Assembly (NCBI GenBank): GCA_030847615.1
Contig: JAUMIR010000005.1
Location: 111,691,116 to 111,755,115, forward strand
Direction of reading: 5' to 3'
Source: Gambelia wislizenii
Lineage: Eukaryota > Chordata > Lepidosauria > Squamata > Crotaphytidae
DNA length: 64,000 nucleotides
In this document: positions 32,905-44,696 of the stretch, piece by piece
Layout of the letters: the number at the start of each line of letters is the position of its first letter
Numbering within the stretch: position 1 is the stretch's first letter
Position numbers and translations under genes: made by a program
The notes under the pieces: generated by a model
What the model was told of the DNA's origin: nothing
Seen by the model: only the letters and a program-made list of their open reading frames with translations
Database searches by the model: none

Positions 32905-33348
32905 CTTCTGTACCATCAAGCCCAAAACATTGTCATTACTAGAAAAGTATGAAAATGTGCCACATATATTTTCCTAAATATGGGCAATACAAACTTTACC
33001 ACCATGACTATAAGTAGTTGAAGTACCTCTATGTCACTTAGAAAGCTTAAATTTGAAGCACATGAAGTCAGAGAAAATTCAGAAAATTCTGAAAACTGGA
33101 ATCAAAAGGACAATGCCCAGGGCACTGTCATATTTTTCTTAGACCATAAAAATTGCCAGCATTCTTGAAGAGAGCAGAATGGGGCAGAATGTTGAGCTTT
33201 CCATATTAAGATCAGTTTCAGAATAGAAGATGATGGATTTCCATTGGCAGTTAATATTATATGTAAATACACAACTAGCAAAAAATATTGAAATCTGCAT
33301 AGGATATAATGTATATATTGCAAGGCAGTAACTGCATACTGCAATTAA
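32905..33348. other. No recognised feature
   Basis: No motifs recognised. Confidence 0.45.
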
Positions 33349-33678
33349 GGAGATTTTCAGATGCGATTTTCAGGTCATTATATTCCAAAACAGCTCCGTT
33401 GCTGCCGTGCGGCAGGGGAGCAGTTTTGGACGACAACGTTCCTCTGCCGAACCCCTCCATGTCACTTCCGTGACAGAATGGAGGAAGCCGCATCATATTT
33501 CACTCATGACTGTTGCCCATGAGTGAAATATGACACCGCTTCCATCCATTCTGTCATGGAAGTGACATGGAGGGGTTCGGCAGAGGAACGTCGTCGTCTA
33601 AAACTGTTCCCCTGCCGCGCGGCAGCAACAGAGCTGTTTTGGAATATATAGACCTGAAAATTGTGTCTGAAAATCTCC
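33349..33678. mobile_element. Fold-back MITE (family F2), TAA duplication, copy 1
   Basis: A 330-bp inverted repeat has ends GGAGATTTTCAGA and TCTGAAAATCTCC flanked by TAA (33346-33348 and 33679-33681). Long arms include TTCCAAAACAGCTCCGTTGC facing GCAACAGAGCTGTTTTGGAA and, near the apex, TATTTCACTCATG facing CATGAGTGAAATA. It has no reading frame of its own. Confidence 0.9.
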
Positions 33679-33835
33679 TAAGTCTGCAGGTACAATTTGA
33701 CAGTACATTAATATTACAGGATGAACCATGGGAAGAATTTTCAATACCTGGAGGGCGATTTGATCATTAAAAAAAATCCAACTTGAAAAAATGGAAAACT
33801 ATTCAAGCAGTACAAACATGGCTATCTAACACATA

Positions 33836-34124
33836 GCAGCTTGTTTTCTTCTGCTCCAGAGACTAGGACACGGAGCAAGGGGTTCAAACTACAGGAAAAG
33901 AGATTCCACCTAAATATTAGGAAGAACTTCCTGACAGTAAGAGCTGTTTGGAAATGGAATACAGTGCCTAATAGTGTGGTGGAATCTCCTTCTTTGGAGG
34001 TTTTTAAAGCAGAGGCTGGATGGCACATCTGTTGGGAATGATTTGATTGTGTATTCCTGCATGGCAGGGGGTTGGACTGGATGGCCCTTGAGGTCTCTTC
34101 CAACTCTATGATTCTATGATATAC
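33836..34124 (+). mobile_element. CR1 LINE 3' end, short copy
   Basis: Starts inside the C-terminal ORF2 region (GCTTGTTTTCTTCTGCTCC) and runs to CTCTATGATTCTATGAT. It encodes [20 protein letters not shown] and [20 protein letters not shown], so the frame is open over the short remnant. Confidence 0.9.
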
Positions 34125-34268
34125 AGTAGATCACATAAAAGATATTAGAGTTAATAGAATTAAACTAAATCATCGGGTTCAGAGACAAAGTATCACATCT
34201 TATGAGAAGATATTCTGTTTGCCTAGTTACGCTCTCAGTTTATTATCAGAAACAGATACTCAGAAGTA

Positions 34269-34608
34269 CAGGTTGAGTATCCCTTATCCAGAAATCTCAA
34301 ATACTCCAAAATCTAAAATTGTCCACATGGGTGGCTGAGACAGTGACACCTTTGCTTTCTAATGGTTCAATGTACCGAAGTTTTGTTCTTGCACAACATT
34401 ATTTTTTTTAAAAAAATGTGTATAAAATTGCCTTGAGGCTATGCATATATGGTGTATATAAAACATACATGAATTGCATGTTTGGACTTGGGTCCCATCT
34501 CCCACATATCTCATTATGTTTATGCCAGTATTTCAAAGTCTGGGGGGGGGGAATCTGAAATATGAAACTTCTGGCACCAAGCGTTTCAGATAAGGGATTC
34601 TCAACCTG
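34269..34608. mobile_element. Tigger-like MITE with TA duplication
   Basis: TIRs are CAGGTTGAGTATCCCTTATC at the left and, on the minus strand at the right, CAGGTTGAGAATCCCTTATC. They are flanked by TA at 34267-34268 and 34609-34610. The internal AGTGACACCTTTGCTTTCTA and TGGACTTGGGTCCCATCTCC match, from memory, a family that is also common in mammalian genomes. The 340 bp have no transposase frame. Confidence 0.85.
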
Positions 34609-34610
34609 TA

Positions 34611-36725
34611 GTAGAAAATAAATTTTAACTTAAAGGGAATGTTGGCATCAGAATTCTTTGTTGTCTAAGAACTTCTCTGGGGTTTATTTTTATATTGTGT
34701 CACATTACTATTAAAGAACAGTTTTAACCACATCTCAGTTTGTATAGAGGGAAATGGTTAAAACACACAAGAAAAACACAGATCAATGGCAGGGCCATAT
34801 GCTATGCAGAGGGAACACATGGAAATACCCTGGGGTTTTGATTGAGTTTCCCATCACTAAATTGACAAGATGCTCTCATTCAAAGAAAATGGTTTATTTC
34901 CTGTTTTCCAATACTAATGCAATGTTCTGCCTATGCTCTAAGTTCAGCAGCAAATGTGAGTGAAATATTTTGCCTGAAACACCGTAGCATACTGACATAC
35001 CTGTCTGTTCCTGCCCACTTTCAACACTGTTCAATTGCTTCAGGGAGGGTCAGCGGTTCATGGAATGAATGGCAGACAGAACAGATCAGCTAGAGAGAAG
35101 AACTGAGAATCCTTGTTAAACCCTGAAAGTGTACCAATACATTCAGGGAGAATAAACTTAAGTCTGAGGTCTGAATGTATGTGCAGTACAGCATACATAT
35201 ACTGTAAGTCTACTGGAGGAAAGAAAAATAAAAGGTACACAACAAATGCACACAGAATTCTCTTTCTCTCTCATTCATATGCTGCAAGTTTACATACTTT
35301 ATGGCTACAGGGATATGCTTAAAATGTGATCAATAAATGTAGAACTCTGAGCAGCCAGAGAAGGAGTTGGGCAAGGTTATATATAAGTGGTTCGTGGTAG
35401 AGATCTGATGCCTTGAATAGCTCCTTGCTCTCCTCTATGACTGATAAAACATGAAACAAGAGATAATTCAACTTCCCCAAGACTAACTAATGAAGACCGC
35501 AGTGCTCTACAATCAGAGAGGAAGCATTTCTTAGGGTAGCTCTAGAGACTGTTGGTCTGCAGTCAGGATGGATACTAAAAGACTGGATTTTTTAAAATGA
35601 AAATATAAAAGGGATTTCTCAAGAACTGGAAGCCTCAACTAAAGGAACCCTCTAAATCTCTCCAGCCCCCATGAGTAGCCATAGCCCTGAGATCCAGAAT
35701 GAAGGCAAATTCCCTATTTTTGTGCTCCCCTTCATCCACAGATCACTTTCAGAGTGTAGAAGGGGAAGCCAAAGATTGTCTGGCTATATTCTGATAGCTA
35801 ATGTATAATGATGCAAACAAACTTCAGAACCTTGCAGGGATGAAGATCTTAGAAGATGACATCATCTTTGTGCGTTTGGGTTTCAGAACATAGCAAAATG
35901 CTGGTTCCTACCCAGATACTATATAACTGTAATGGGGCAGACAGGAAAATGGTGAGTCTTGTTGGGTGGGGGGAGAGACTTTGTTCCTAACATAAGAACA
36001 TCTTTGAAAATTGCACAGTGTTTTAAGTTCTCTAAGTGGGGAGAAAATTCGATAAATTATCTCTACCCCCCCCAAAAAAAATCATTTAATGAAGAGTCAC
36101 ATCCTTGGAATGGATCTCTCATAAGCACTACTCACCACATGCAGTGTTAAAGAATGATGGGAGAAGTGTGATCTCGAGGGTCACAAATTTCAAATTCTTC
36201 TCCACCCCTCATGTGAAGTGTGTAGAACCACTGGCCAAATTGTGGTAAGAATATATAGTGCTTCCATCTGTACTGGCCAACACTGATACATGGATTTGGA
36301 ACTGAATTCCATAATATACAATATTTTGAACAATTGCAGTGTTTCAAAAATTCCATCAACTGCATACAGGAAGCCACAGGAGCCAAGCCAGATTTAGATG
36401 TGAACTGATTACTAGAATCATCAATATTTGGGCCACTTTTCATGACTGAAAAGGAATGAAGATATGGAGCAGGAGGAAGATGACAAAGATGATGATAATG
36501 ATCACGGTGATGTCAAGTTGGGAAGCTGGGAAGCTGGGAAGCTTTGATTAACATACTTGTAAATAAATTTATTGAACAATCTGTGAGTTTATGCATGAAA
36601 TTTGACATTACTATTTTATTTATTTATTTATTTATTTAAAAATCTGTGCACACAATTTTTTAAAAAAACTACTCAGAGAAGAGCACTTACTCCGCCTTCA
36701 TTTTCCAGATCACAGTATCAGCAAC
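34611..36725. other. No recognised feature
   Basis: Unique-looking sequence. A three-fold GGGAAGCT repeat lies at about 36519-36543 and a (TTTA)n run at about 36614-36639. Confidence 0.45.
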
Positions 36726-36728
36726 TAA

Positions 36729-37042
36729 AGAGATTTTCAGATGCGATTTTCAGCAGGATATATTCCAAAACAGCTCCGTTGCTGCCGCGCGGCAGTGGAG
36801 CAGTTTTGGACAATGCCGTCCCTCTGCCGAACCCCTCCGTGTCACTTCCGTGACAGAATGGAGGAAACCGTGTCATATTTCATTTACGATTGTTGCCCGT
36901 GAGTGAAATACGACACTGTTTCCTCTATTCTGTCACGACACGGTTTCCTCTATTCTGTCGTCCAAAACTGCTCCCCTGCTGTGCGGCAGCAACGGAGCTG
37001 TTTTGGAATATATCCTGCCAAAAATCGCGTCTGAAAGTCTCT
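36729..37042. mobile_element. Fold-back MITE (family F2), TAA duplication, copy 2
   Basis: Ends AGAGATTTTCAGA and TCTGAAAGTCTCT are flanked by TAA (36726-36728 and 37043-37045). It matches 33349-33678 through most of its length. An internal rearrangement on the right arm repeats GTTTCCTCTATTCTGTC twice (about 36924 and 36944) and removes the segment that pairs with the left arm there. Confidence 0.9.
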
Positions 37043-37045
37043 TAA

Positions 37046-39544
37046 CTGTCTACGTGGGAAGGGTAAACAATGGGGGAAGCTAAATAATGATATAAAAATA
37101 TTTAATGACAGGCTATGAAGCCTTTAAAAAAACCTATGTATAGTATATCTATTAATAACTCAAATGACAGGAAATACTTCACCGAAATAAATACTCCAGT
37201 CCAGGGAAATGGTTTGAATAGTAAGAGTAGGAGGTTCTGGATTACTGCCAGAGAAATGAAGTCGTTCATTCGTACCTCATACAGAACTATTCCTGATCTC
37301 CTAAGCCCATGATACAATATATATAAATTAATAGGGCATCATGAAAACACGCATGGTTCTCAAAGAACTCAGCGGAGGCTTATTGGACAACTTTTTTCAC
37401 TGAGAGGTAGGGGAACATTATGGAAATGATGGCATGTTAAAAGCTTCACTTTTCCCCATTAACCTGGGGAAACTGCAGGTCACTCCCGTAGTAATATGTG
37501 CTGTTCTAGTAATATACTCTTTAGATAGCAGAACATAATAATTTAATTTAAGACAACTTTATTTGAATATATAGGCCAGCATCCTGCATGACTAAGTATA
37601 GCATAGTAGTTCCTCATGCAGAATTTACAGCTGGCCATTCACTGCTTTCTGGATATACTATAGAGCTGCTGCAGTCCCTGCCCCCCCCCCAACCATCCAT
37701 ATCTGTTTGTGAGCAGGGAGGGGTACTGAAGAAGATCTGGCTATTTTCCTGTAGCCAGACACAAAATGTTTTCATAATCTCCTGAGGTTCATTGGGGTCC
37801 TGTGGAGATCTCAGCAGATGTCATTGTTTCATGTCTGTCTACAGGGACATAGCCAGATGCTTCTCTGACTCCCCCAGGGATGGCATGGTATGGGCATGGG
37901 GTGCAGTATTGGCTCTAAATGGTTTCTCTGGGTTGGGGGTTTTGGTTGTTATAAAGGGAGGAAGGGAATACTAAACTTTGCATCAACCAAAAAAAAAGGA
38001 GACTAGCAGGCATAAGGCTGACTTATGCCTGCATATGCCACTGACAGGATGCCAGCCATAATGTGTTATGAAACTACTATGTATATGGAAAATGAAACAT
38101 TTTGTGTAAAATAATTCTGTTGATTTTTTCTCAAATGCAACATAGAACAAACCACCCCAAGGGGGGCAGGGAATGCTTTTAATGTGAGACTTACTTGCCA
38201 GCTATTCTATTTTAATATATTTTGGTTTAATCATTACCACGCAACACAGGACTTTATTGTTTTGTTTTTATTTATTTCTTCCAACTGTTGTGCATCTGCT
38301 CTAATCCTTGAGGCTTAGTCTGGGAAATGCAAAATTTCTTTCCAACTCTCTATAAACATACCCCAGAACTTCCAATTGAATGGATTATCCATTAGGCTAA
38401 ATAAGGTAGAGTACAGGGACAATGTCCAGCTAGACCCCTCCACTGCAGCATAATTAATTCAAAATGTTTCTGGGAGGCCTTTGGCAACTAACAATGCTCA
38501 CAGCACAGAGGACTTTTAATTGGATGGGTACTGCATTTTTTGTTTATTGGTTTGATGTTAACCTTTGTTTCATATCAGTTTATGTTTTTACATAAACTGA
38601 TAGGTTTTAAAGATCATTTTAATGCATCTCTACTGTTTTCACCCAAACTGTCCAACTATAATTGGCACTCGCTTTGAAAACCAGGAAATCAGAATCAAAC
38701 CAATACTGGCTTGCAAAATAACTACAAAGTGCAAACCATAATTTAGAAGTTTGTTCAGAATAAGAACAAACAGTGTGTTTACCTCAAACTAGGAAAGAAA
38801 TGAGAGAACTGCCATCAGGGATGCTCTCCCTCTTATTTTTCCCCATTTTTTTTTAAAAAAATTGTTTATTATTTAAATCCCGCCATGCTTAGATCTTTGA
38901 AAAATACAATAAAATAAATAAAAAATTCAGGTGGAAACATACACACTTGTCTTCTTGACTGCTTGCCTTTTAACATGAAACCATCGTTTAGCATTACAGT
39001 GCAACCAGCTGTCTCCATTCTTATAACATGGGTAAGCCCCTGGAGTCTGTATGGAGAGGACAAATGTTCTGATTTCTATGCTAGATGCCATTAAAATTCC
39101 ATGTATTGTGATGAGCCAACAGCTCTTATTTTCTGAGCAGCAGGGGAGGACTATCCATGTTCCCAGCTGCAAGGGATTTTAAACTAACAGTAGCAGGTCC
39201 AGAATGAAAATCAGAATGGCTACATTTGCTACACAGAAACTTGCATTTGTACATGTTGACAGCTGTTCATATGCATCTATGCATGAATGCTGACCAATGA
39301 CAGCAGGTATCTTTCCAGTTACGTATAAAGCTTCTTAAAAGAGCAAGGTTCTCTCAGGTCTTCTCTATTTTGATCAGAACATGGAAATGTTACATTTTGG
39401 ACTACAGCTCTCCAAATCACTTAGACACTGTCTACACTAAGTGGGGGATTGTGGGAATTGCATTGATTTCAGTACAATACTTTCACATAGGAATGTTGGC
39501 TAGATAGCCAGCATTTTCACTAATCCTACCACTAACTTGCTTCT
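37046..39544. other. No recognised feature
   Basis: AT-rich sequence without motifs or recognised repeats. Confidence 0.45.
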
Positions 39545-39660
39545 TATTTTGTTTTATTTAAAAATTTGTGCCCCCTTTCCTCAGACAAGCTCAAGGTAGG
39601 TCACAGTAGAGGAAAAATCTTACATGAACAAGTTGAAACATCACTTAAATACTCTAAAAC
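39545..39660 (-). mobile_element. Possible LINE 3' tail fragment
   Basis: On the minus strand, GACCTACCTTGAGCTTGTCT followed by an A-rich end resembles the L2-like 3' UTR pattern 'gagctgccttgggtcc'. The match is short and the assignment weak. Confidence 0.35.
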
Positions 39661-40230
39661 AAAGTTGAACAGAAGTGAGACTTCACAGAATATGTAAGAG
39701 AATAGAGCAGCAATACAGTATGCAAGGACAGTTAAATCTAATTAGAATTCAAATGCTTTCCCAGAAAGTATTTTTTCCAACATCTTATGAAAGACCATGA
39801 AGAAAGAGAGATGGCATAAAACTCTCTTGAGATGGAATTCCAAATCTTAGGTGCCAACTGTTTTGTGAGGAAATCTGGGACAGGGTCTGAACAGTGAATC
39901 AAAAATTTCATGACCTCCCAGATTCTGCCTTTGTTGTACCCAAAAGACCAGTATCTGGGCCTCCATCTTGAAAGGACTCTTCAAGTCATTTGACAGGATG
40001 AAAAGATTGTAGGTTTCAAACAAGATATTCTTGCCATAAATATTGAAGCCAAAGGTACTTCTGGTCTGATGGGAAGAACAAGGCATGAACTGATTAAGTC
40101 AGGGAAAGCTGCACATGTACTCTCCCACCAACATTACGGATGAAGGGATATTGTAAAAATAGTCAGAAAATAGTCATAAAACTATTTATGAAACTATAAA
40201 ACTTTAGCACTTGCAAAAAAAAATAGTTTT
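39661..40230. other. No recognised feature
   Basis: AT-rich sequence, no motifs. A small hairpin (GCACTTGCAAAA facing TTTTGCAAGTGC) sits at 40207-40240. Confidence 0.45.
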
Positions 40231-40790
40231 GCAAGTGCTAAAAAATCCTGATGAGAAGAATTCTGGACTGACAACAATATTCACAGTTCAGGACTTATTC
40301 TTTGCAAAATTTTCATGTGGTTATTTTGCTGAGAAAACAGAATTTTCTGTGCAGGAAACAGCTTTTCCAGCATGGAAAATAATATTTCTATCCAGAAATA
40401 TTAATTCCTGTGAAGAAAATGCTATTTGATGTGCAGAAACTCCTGTAATTGGGGATTTATTCTGTATAAACTGTGCACACAGTTGATTTGCACAGAAAAC
40501 AGCAGTAACTGCACAGAAAACAGCATTTCCTGCATGGGAATTACTATTTCTACATTGAAATATCAATTTCCACAGAGATTTTTTTTTTTTTTGTGAGGAA
40601 CATGTTGGGTGTTGTTTTCTTTTTTTAAAAAAAAAAGCACAAAACATCTATGTAAGAATTTTGCACAGAATAAGTCCTGAATTGCAAACAGCCTTCAAAA
40701 ATGGTGTGGTATTAGAAAACTGTCAGTGGGAAGAAAATTGCTAAAATTAAACATCTCTGCCTTTGAGAAGAAACTTAGTGAAGAATTACA
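40231..40790 (+). repeat. Unclassified ~500-bp dispersed repeat, copy 2
   Basis: The best-preserved copy. After CCTGATGAGAAGAATTCTGG it runs through consecutive 20-23-bp units of the form GAAA...TTTC (for example GGAAACAGCTTTTCCAGCAT then GGAAAATAATATTTCTATCC). It ends with TTTGCACAGAATAAGTCCTG and GTGAAGAATTACATCCCTA. Matches 2820-3330 and 49100-49600. No coding capacity seen. Confidence 0.7.
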
Positions 40791-41312
40791 TCCCTATCCA
40801 ACACCCAACCCCAAACCATTTCCTCAAATAGCATATCACACCCCAAGAAAGCTTCTGGGAGTGTGACTTGCCATTCAGATGCAGTTCCCCCCAAACACCA
40901 CTACCATTAAAACACACACACAAACACACACACATTTTTTTGTCCTAAATTGGGCTTGGCCTAAAATGGGTGGATTCTGCCTGCCCCTGCCCTCTGGGGA
41001 TTTCACTTTCCATTTGGAGGTTGATTTTTTAAAATCAGGACAGGGCGTGAGGTGCCAAAATGGTCTCCAGACCTCTGGTGGTATCTATTTCAGATAAAGA
41101 AATATGTAGAGGCTGGGTGCTGGAACTTAAGACAGGGTCAGAGAGAAGGAGCAGAATATTCAGTACCAGGCTCCACAAATAACCTTCATAAATACAGGGT
41201 ATTGGTTACATATATATTTATGTATTCTCTACAAATATATGGATAGACCCACTTTTTATTTCACACATGCCACCTGGCCATCCACTCTAATTAGAAGGCC
41301 AACATACACGGC

Positions 41313-42090
41313 CAAAACTAACAAAATGAATTTCAACAGGGAGAAATGTAGGATACTACACTTGGGCAGTAAAAATGAAATGCACAGATATAGGATGGGT
41401 GACACCTAGCTCGATGGCAGTACATGTGAAAGGGATCTAGGAGTCTTAGTAGACCACAAACTGAACATGAGTCAGCAGTGTGATGCACTAGCTAAAAAAG
41501 TCAATGCAATTCTAGGCTGCATTAATAGGATTATTGTGTCTAGATCAAGGGAAGTAATAGTGCCACTCTATTCTGCTTTTGTCAGACCTTACCTGGAATA
41601 CTGTGTCCAGTTCTGGGCACCACAATTCAGGAAGGATATTGAGAAGCTGGAACATGTCCAGACCAGGATGGTGGGAGGTCTGGAAGCCATGCCCTATGAG
41701 GAACAGCTTAGGGAGCTGGGCATGTTTAGTCTGGAGAAGAGAAGGTTGAGAGGTGACATGATAGCCATATTTAAGTATTTGAAGGGATATCATACTGAGG
41801 ATGGGGCAAGCTTGTTTTCTGCTGCTCTAAGACTAGGACATGGAGCAATGGGTTCAAACTACAGGAAAAGAGATTCCACCTAAACATTAGGAAGAACTTC
41901 CTGACAGTAAGAGCTATTCAGCAGTGGAATACACTGCCTCGTAGTGTGGTGGAGTCTCCTTCTTTGGAGGTTCTTAAACAGAGGCTGGATGGCCATCTGT
42001 TGGGAATGATTTTGATTGTGCATTCCTGCATGACAGGGGGTAGGACTGGATGGCCCTTGTGGTCACTTCCAACTCTATGATTCTATTATT
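41313..42090 (+). mobile_element. CR1 LINE 3' portion, young copy
   Basis: Runs from GCCAAAACTAACAAAATGAA to the CR1 end CTATGATTCTATT. It matches 12837-13612 almost base for base, including ATAGGATGGGTGACACCTAG and CGATGGCAGTACATGTGAAA. An internal deletion removes a few codons after EHVQT. Close similarity of two copies 28 kb apart suggests recent CR1 activity. Confidence 0.9.
41467..41883 (+). pseudogene. CR1 ORF2 C-terminal fragment
   Basis: The 138-residue frame shows [20 protein letters not shown] (2-21), [20 protein letters not shown] and [21 protein letters not shown] deletion replaces the usual RRAAK with R after VQT. A 1-base change at SAALRLGHG shifts the frame, so the usual HLNIRKNF end is read in another frame. 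The reverse transcriptase core is absent. Confidence 0.8.
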
Positions 42091-42449
42091 TCCAAATATT
42101 ATCTATCAAGCTACAGTTTCAATTTCCATAATCTAGTTAAGTCTATACAATATTTAAAAGCATTGGAGTGTCATTTCAGAGAGTCATGCTGAAGCTCCAT
42201 ATCCAAAGTCTGTTCTCTCACACTCTCCCTCCTCCCCCATACTTATACCTACCGTATATTCCGGCGTATAAGACGACTTTTGAGCACTCAAAAGTGCCCT
42301 CCAAAATTGACAGTCGTCTTATACGCCGGATACACTTTGCTTCACCTGCCTGCCTATCTCCTGCCTCTTCGCAAACGGAGCGAAGAGGCAGGAGATCGGG
42401 CAGGGGGTGAAGCAAAGTGCTCCTCCCTGCCACCCGCCCCCCCCGCGCT

Positions 42450-44205
42450 TCCACCCTCCCTCCCGAAAGTCGCGGAACCGCGGCTTTGGGGGGGTGGCTA
42501 GGAAGCCCCCTCCTCCTTTCCCCTGCCCACTCCCCGTGCATCCAACCCCCTCCCTGAAAGCAGCGGCACCGCTGCTTTCAGGGAGTGGGGGGGCGGAGAA
42601 TCCCCCTCCTCCCTTCCCCCCGCCCACCCCCCGTTCATCCACCCCGTCCCTGAAAGCAGCGGAACCGCTGCTTTCAGGGAGTGGGGGGGCGGAGAATCCC
42701 CCTCCTCCCTTCCCCCCGCCCACCCCCCGTTCATCCACCCCGTCCCTGAAAGCAGCGGCACCGCTGCTTTCAGGGAGTGGGGGGGGGCAGAGAATCCCCC
42801 TCCTCCCTTCCCCCCGCCCACCCCCCGTTCATCCACCCCGTCCCTGAAAGCAGCGGCACCGCTGCTTTCAGGGAGTGGGGGGGCGGAGAATCCCCCTCCT
42901 CCCTTCCCCCCGCCCACCCCCCGTTCATCCACCCCGTCCCTGAAAGCAGCGGATCCGCTGCTTTCAGGGAGTGGGGGGGCGGAGAAGCCCCCTCCTCCCT
43001 TCCCCCGCCCACCCCCTGCTCATCCACCCCCCTCCCTGAAAGCAGCGGATCCGCTGCTTTCAGGGAGTGGGGGGGCAGAGAATCCCCCTCCTCCCTTCCC
43101 CCCGCCCACCCCCCGTTCATCCACCCCGTCCCTGAAAGCAGCGGAACCGCTGCTTTCAGGGAGTGGGGGGGCGGAGAATCCCCCTCCTCCCTTCCCCCCG
43201 CCCACCCCCCGTTCATCCACCCCGTCCCTGAAAGCAGCGGCACCGCTGCTTTCAGGGAGTGGGGGGGCGGAGAATCCCCCTCCTCCCTTCCCCCCGCCCA
43301 CCCCCCGTTCATCCACCCCGTCCCTGAAAGCAGCGGCACCGCTGCTTTCAGGGAGTGGGGGGGGCAGAGAATCCCCCTCCTCCCTTCCCCCCGCCCACCC
43401 CCCGTTCATCCACCCCGTCCCTGAAAGCAGCGGCACCGCTGCTTTCAGGGAGTGGGGGGGCGGAGAATCCCCCTCCTCCCTTCCCCCCGCCCATCCCCCG
43501 TTCATCCACCCCGTCCCTGAAAGCAGCGGATCCGCTGCTTTCAGGGAGTGGGGGGGCGGAGAATCCCCCTCCTCCCTTCCCCCCACCCCCCCCGCTCATC
43601 CACCCCCGTCCCTGAAAGCAGCGGAACCGCTGCTTTCAGGGAGTGGGGGGGCGGAGAAGCCCCCTCCTCCCTTCCCCCCACCCCCCCCGTTCATCCACCC
43701 CGTCCCTGAAAGCAGCGGATCCGCTGCTTTCAGGGAGTGGGGGGGCGGAGAATCCCCCTCCTCCCTTCCCCCCGCCCACCCCCCGTTCATCCACCCCGTC
43801 CCTGAAAGCAGCGGATCCGCTGCTTTCAGGGAGTGGGGGGGCAGAGAATCCCCCTCCTCCCTTCCCCCCGCCCACCCCCCGCTCATCCACCCCCGTCCCT
43901 GAAAGCAGCGGAACCGCTGCTTTCAGGGAGTGGGGGGGCGGAGAAGCCCCCTCCTCCCTTCCCCCCGCCCACTCCCCATGCATCCACCCCCCTCCCTGAA
44001 AGCCGCAGAAACGCGCTTTCAGGGAGGGGGGGTGGCGGAGAAGCCCCCTCCTCTCTTCCGGCTGCCCACTCCCCATGCATCCACCCCCCTCCCTGAAAGC
44101 CGCAGAAACGCGCTTTCAGGGAGGGGGGTGGCGGAGAAGCCCCCTCCTCCCTTCCCCCCACCCATCCCCCGCGCATCCACCCCCCTCCCGAAAGGGTGGG
44201 GGGCT
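42450..44205. repeat. 96-bp minisatellite, about 18 units
   Basis: Successive TCCCTGAAAG words start at 42551, 42647, 42743, 42841, 42937, 43033, 43129, 43225, 43321, 43418, 43514, 43609, 43703, 43799, 43896, 43993 and 44090. The period is thus 94-98, nearly always 96. Flanking degenerate units lie on each side. Each unit holds a perfect or near-perfect palindrome (CCCTGAAAGCAGCGG facing CCGCTGCTTTCAGGG), a G-run block (GGGAGTGGGGGGGCGG) and a pyrimidine block. Because 96 is 32 codons, all six frames can stay open for long distances. The resulting 'proteins' are artefacts. Confidence 0.95.
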
Positions 44206-44350
44206 TAGAAGCCCCCTACTCCCTGCCACCCTCCCACCCTCCACCCAGCCACCCCCCTTCCCCAAAGGCTCGCTTTGGAGAGGGGGGGTGGCTGCGAAGC
44301 CCCTTCCCCCCTGCCACCCTCCGCCCAGCCTCCCCCCTTCCCCAAAGCCC

Positions 44351-44580
44351 CGTTTGGCCGCACAGCCTGCGGATCCCCCTCCTGCGCTCCCTCCTGGAAG
44401 GGAGCGCAGGAGGGGCATGCGGAGGCTGCGTGGCCAAACCGCGATTCGCCCCTTCTTCCCACCTTCCTGGAAGGTGGGGAGAAGGGGCGAACGTGCCCCT
44501 TTTGGGCGCACAGCCTCCGCATCCTCCTCCTGCGCTACCTCCTGGAAGTGAGCCCAGGAGGGGCATGCGGGGGCTATGCG
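44351..44580. repeat. Three consecutive hairpin units
   Basis: Arms 44351-44391 and 44400-44440 pair. So do CGCCCCTTCTTCCCACCTT (44447-44465) and AAGGTGGGGAGAAGGGGCG (44471-44489, perfect). A third, less perfect unit spans about 44500-44580. All three are centred on a CCTGGAAG-type word. They lie between the minisatellite and the right TIR. Confidence 0.75.
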
Positions 44581-44696
44581 TTGGAAGAGGGGGGTCGTCT
44601 TATAGGGCGAATATATCACAAACTCTGCATTTTACTTTAAAAATTGGGGGGGTCGTCTTATACGCCGGGTCGTCTTATACGCCGGAATATACGGTA

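Larger units (their letters stand above)
42252..44694. mobile_element. TIR DNA element carrying a minisatellite
   Basis: Perfect 26-bp TIRs begin CCGTATATTCCGGCG (42252-42277) and end as its reverse complement (44669-44694). TA lies on both sides (42250-42251, 44695-44696), as in Tc1/mariner-type insertion. Extra copies of the subterminal word GTCGTCTTATACGCCGG lie inside (42313-42329 and 44652-44668, plus a degraded one at 44594). Between the ends is a GC-rich tandem array in place of a transposase. I recognise the end sequence as a widespread vertebrate repeat but cannot name the family with confidence. Confidence 0.85.

Noticed and set aside
42450..44205. Regular repeats suggesting a CRISPR-like array
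   Set aside because: The repeats are directly tandem at 96 bp without unique spacers, and the setting is a vertebrate genome.
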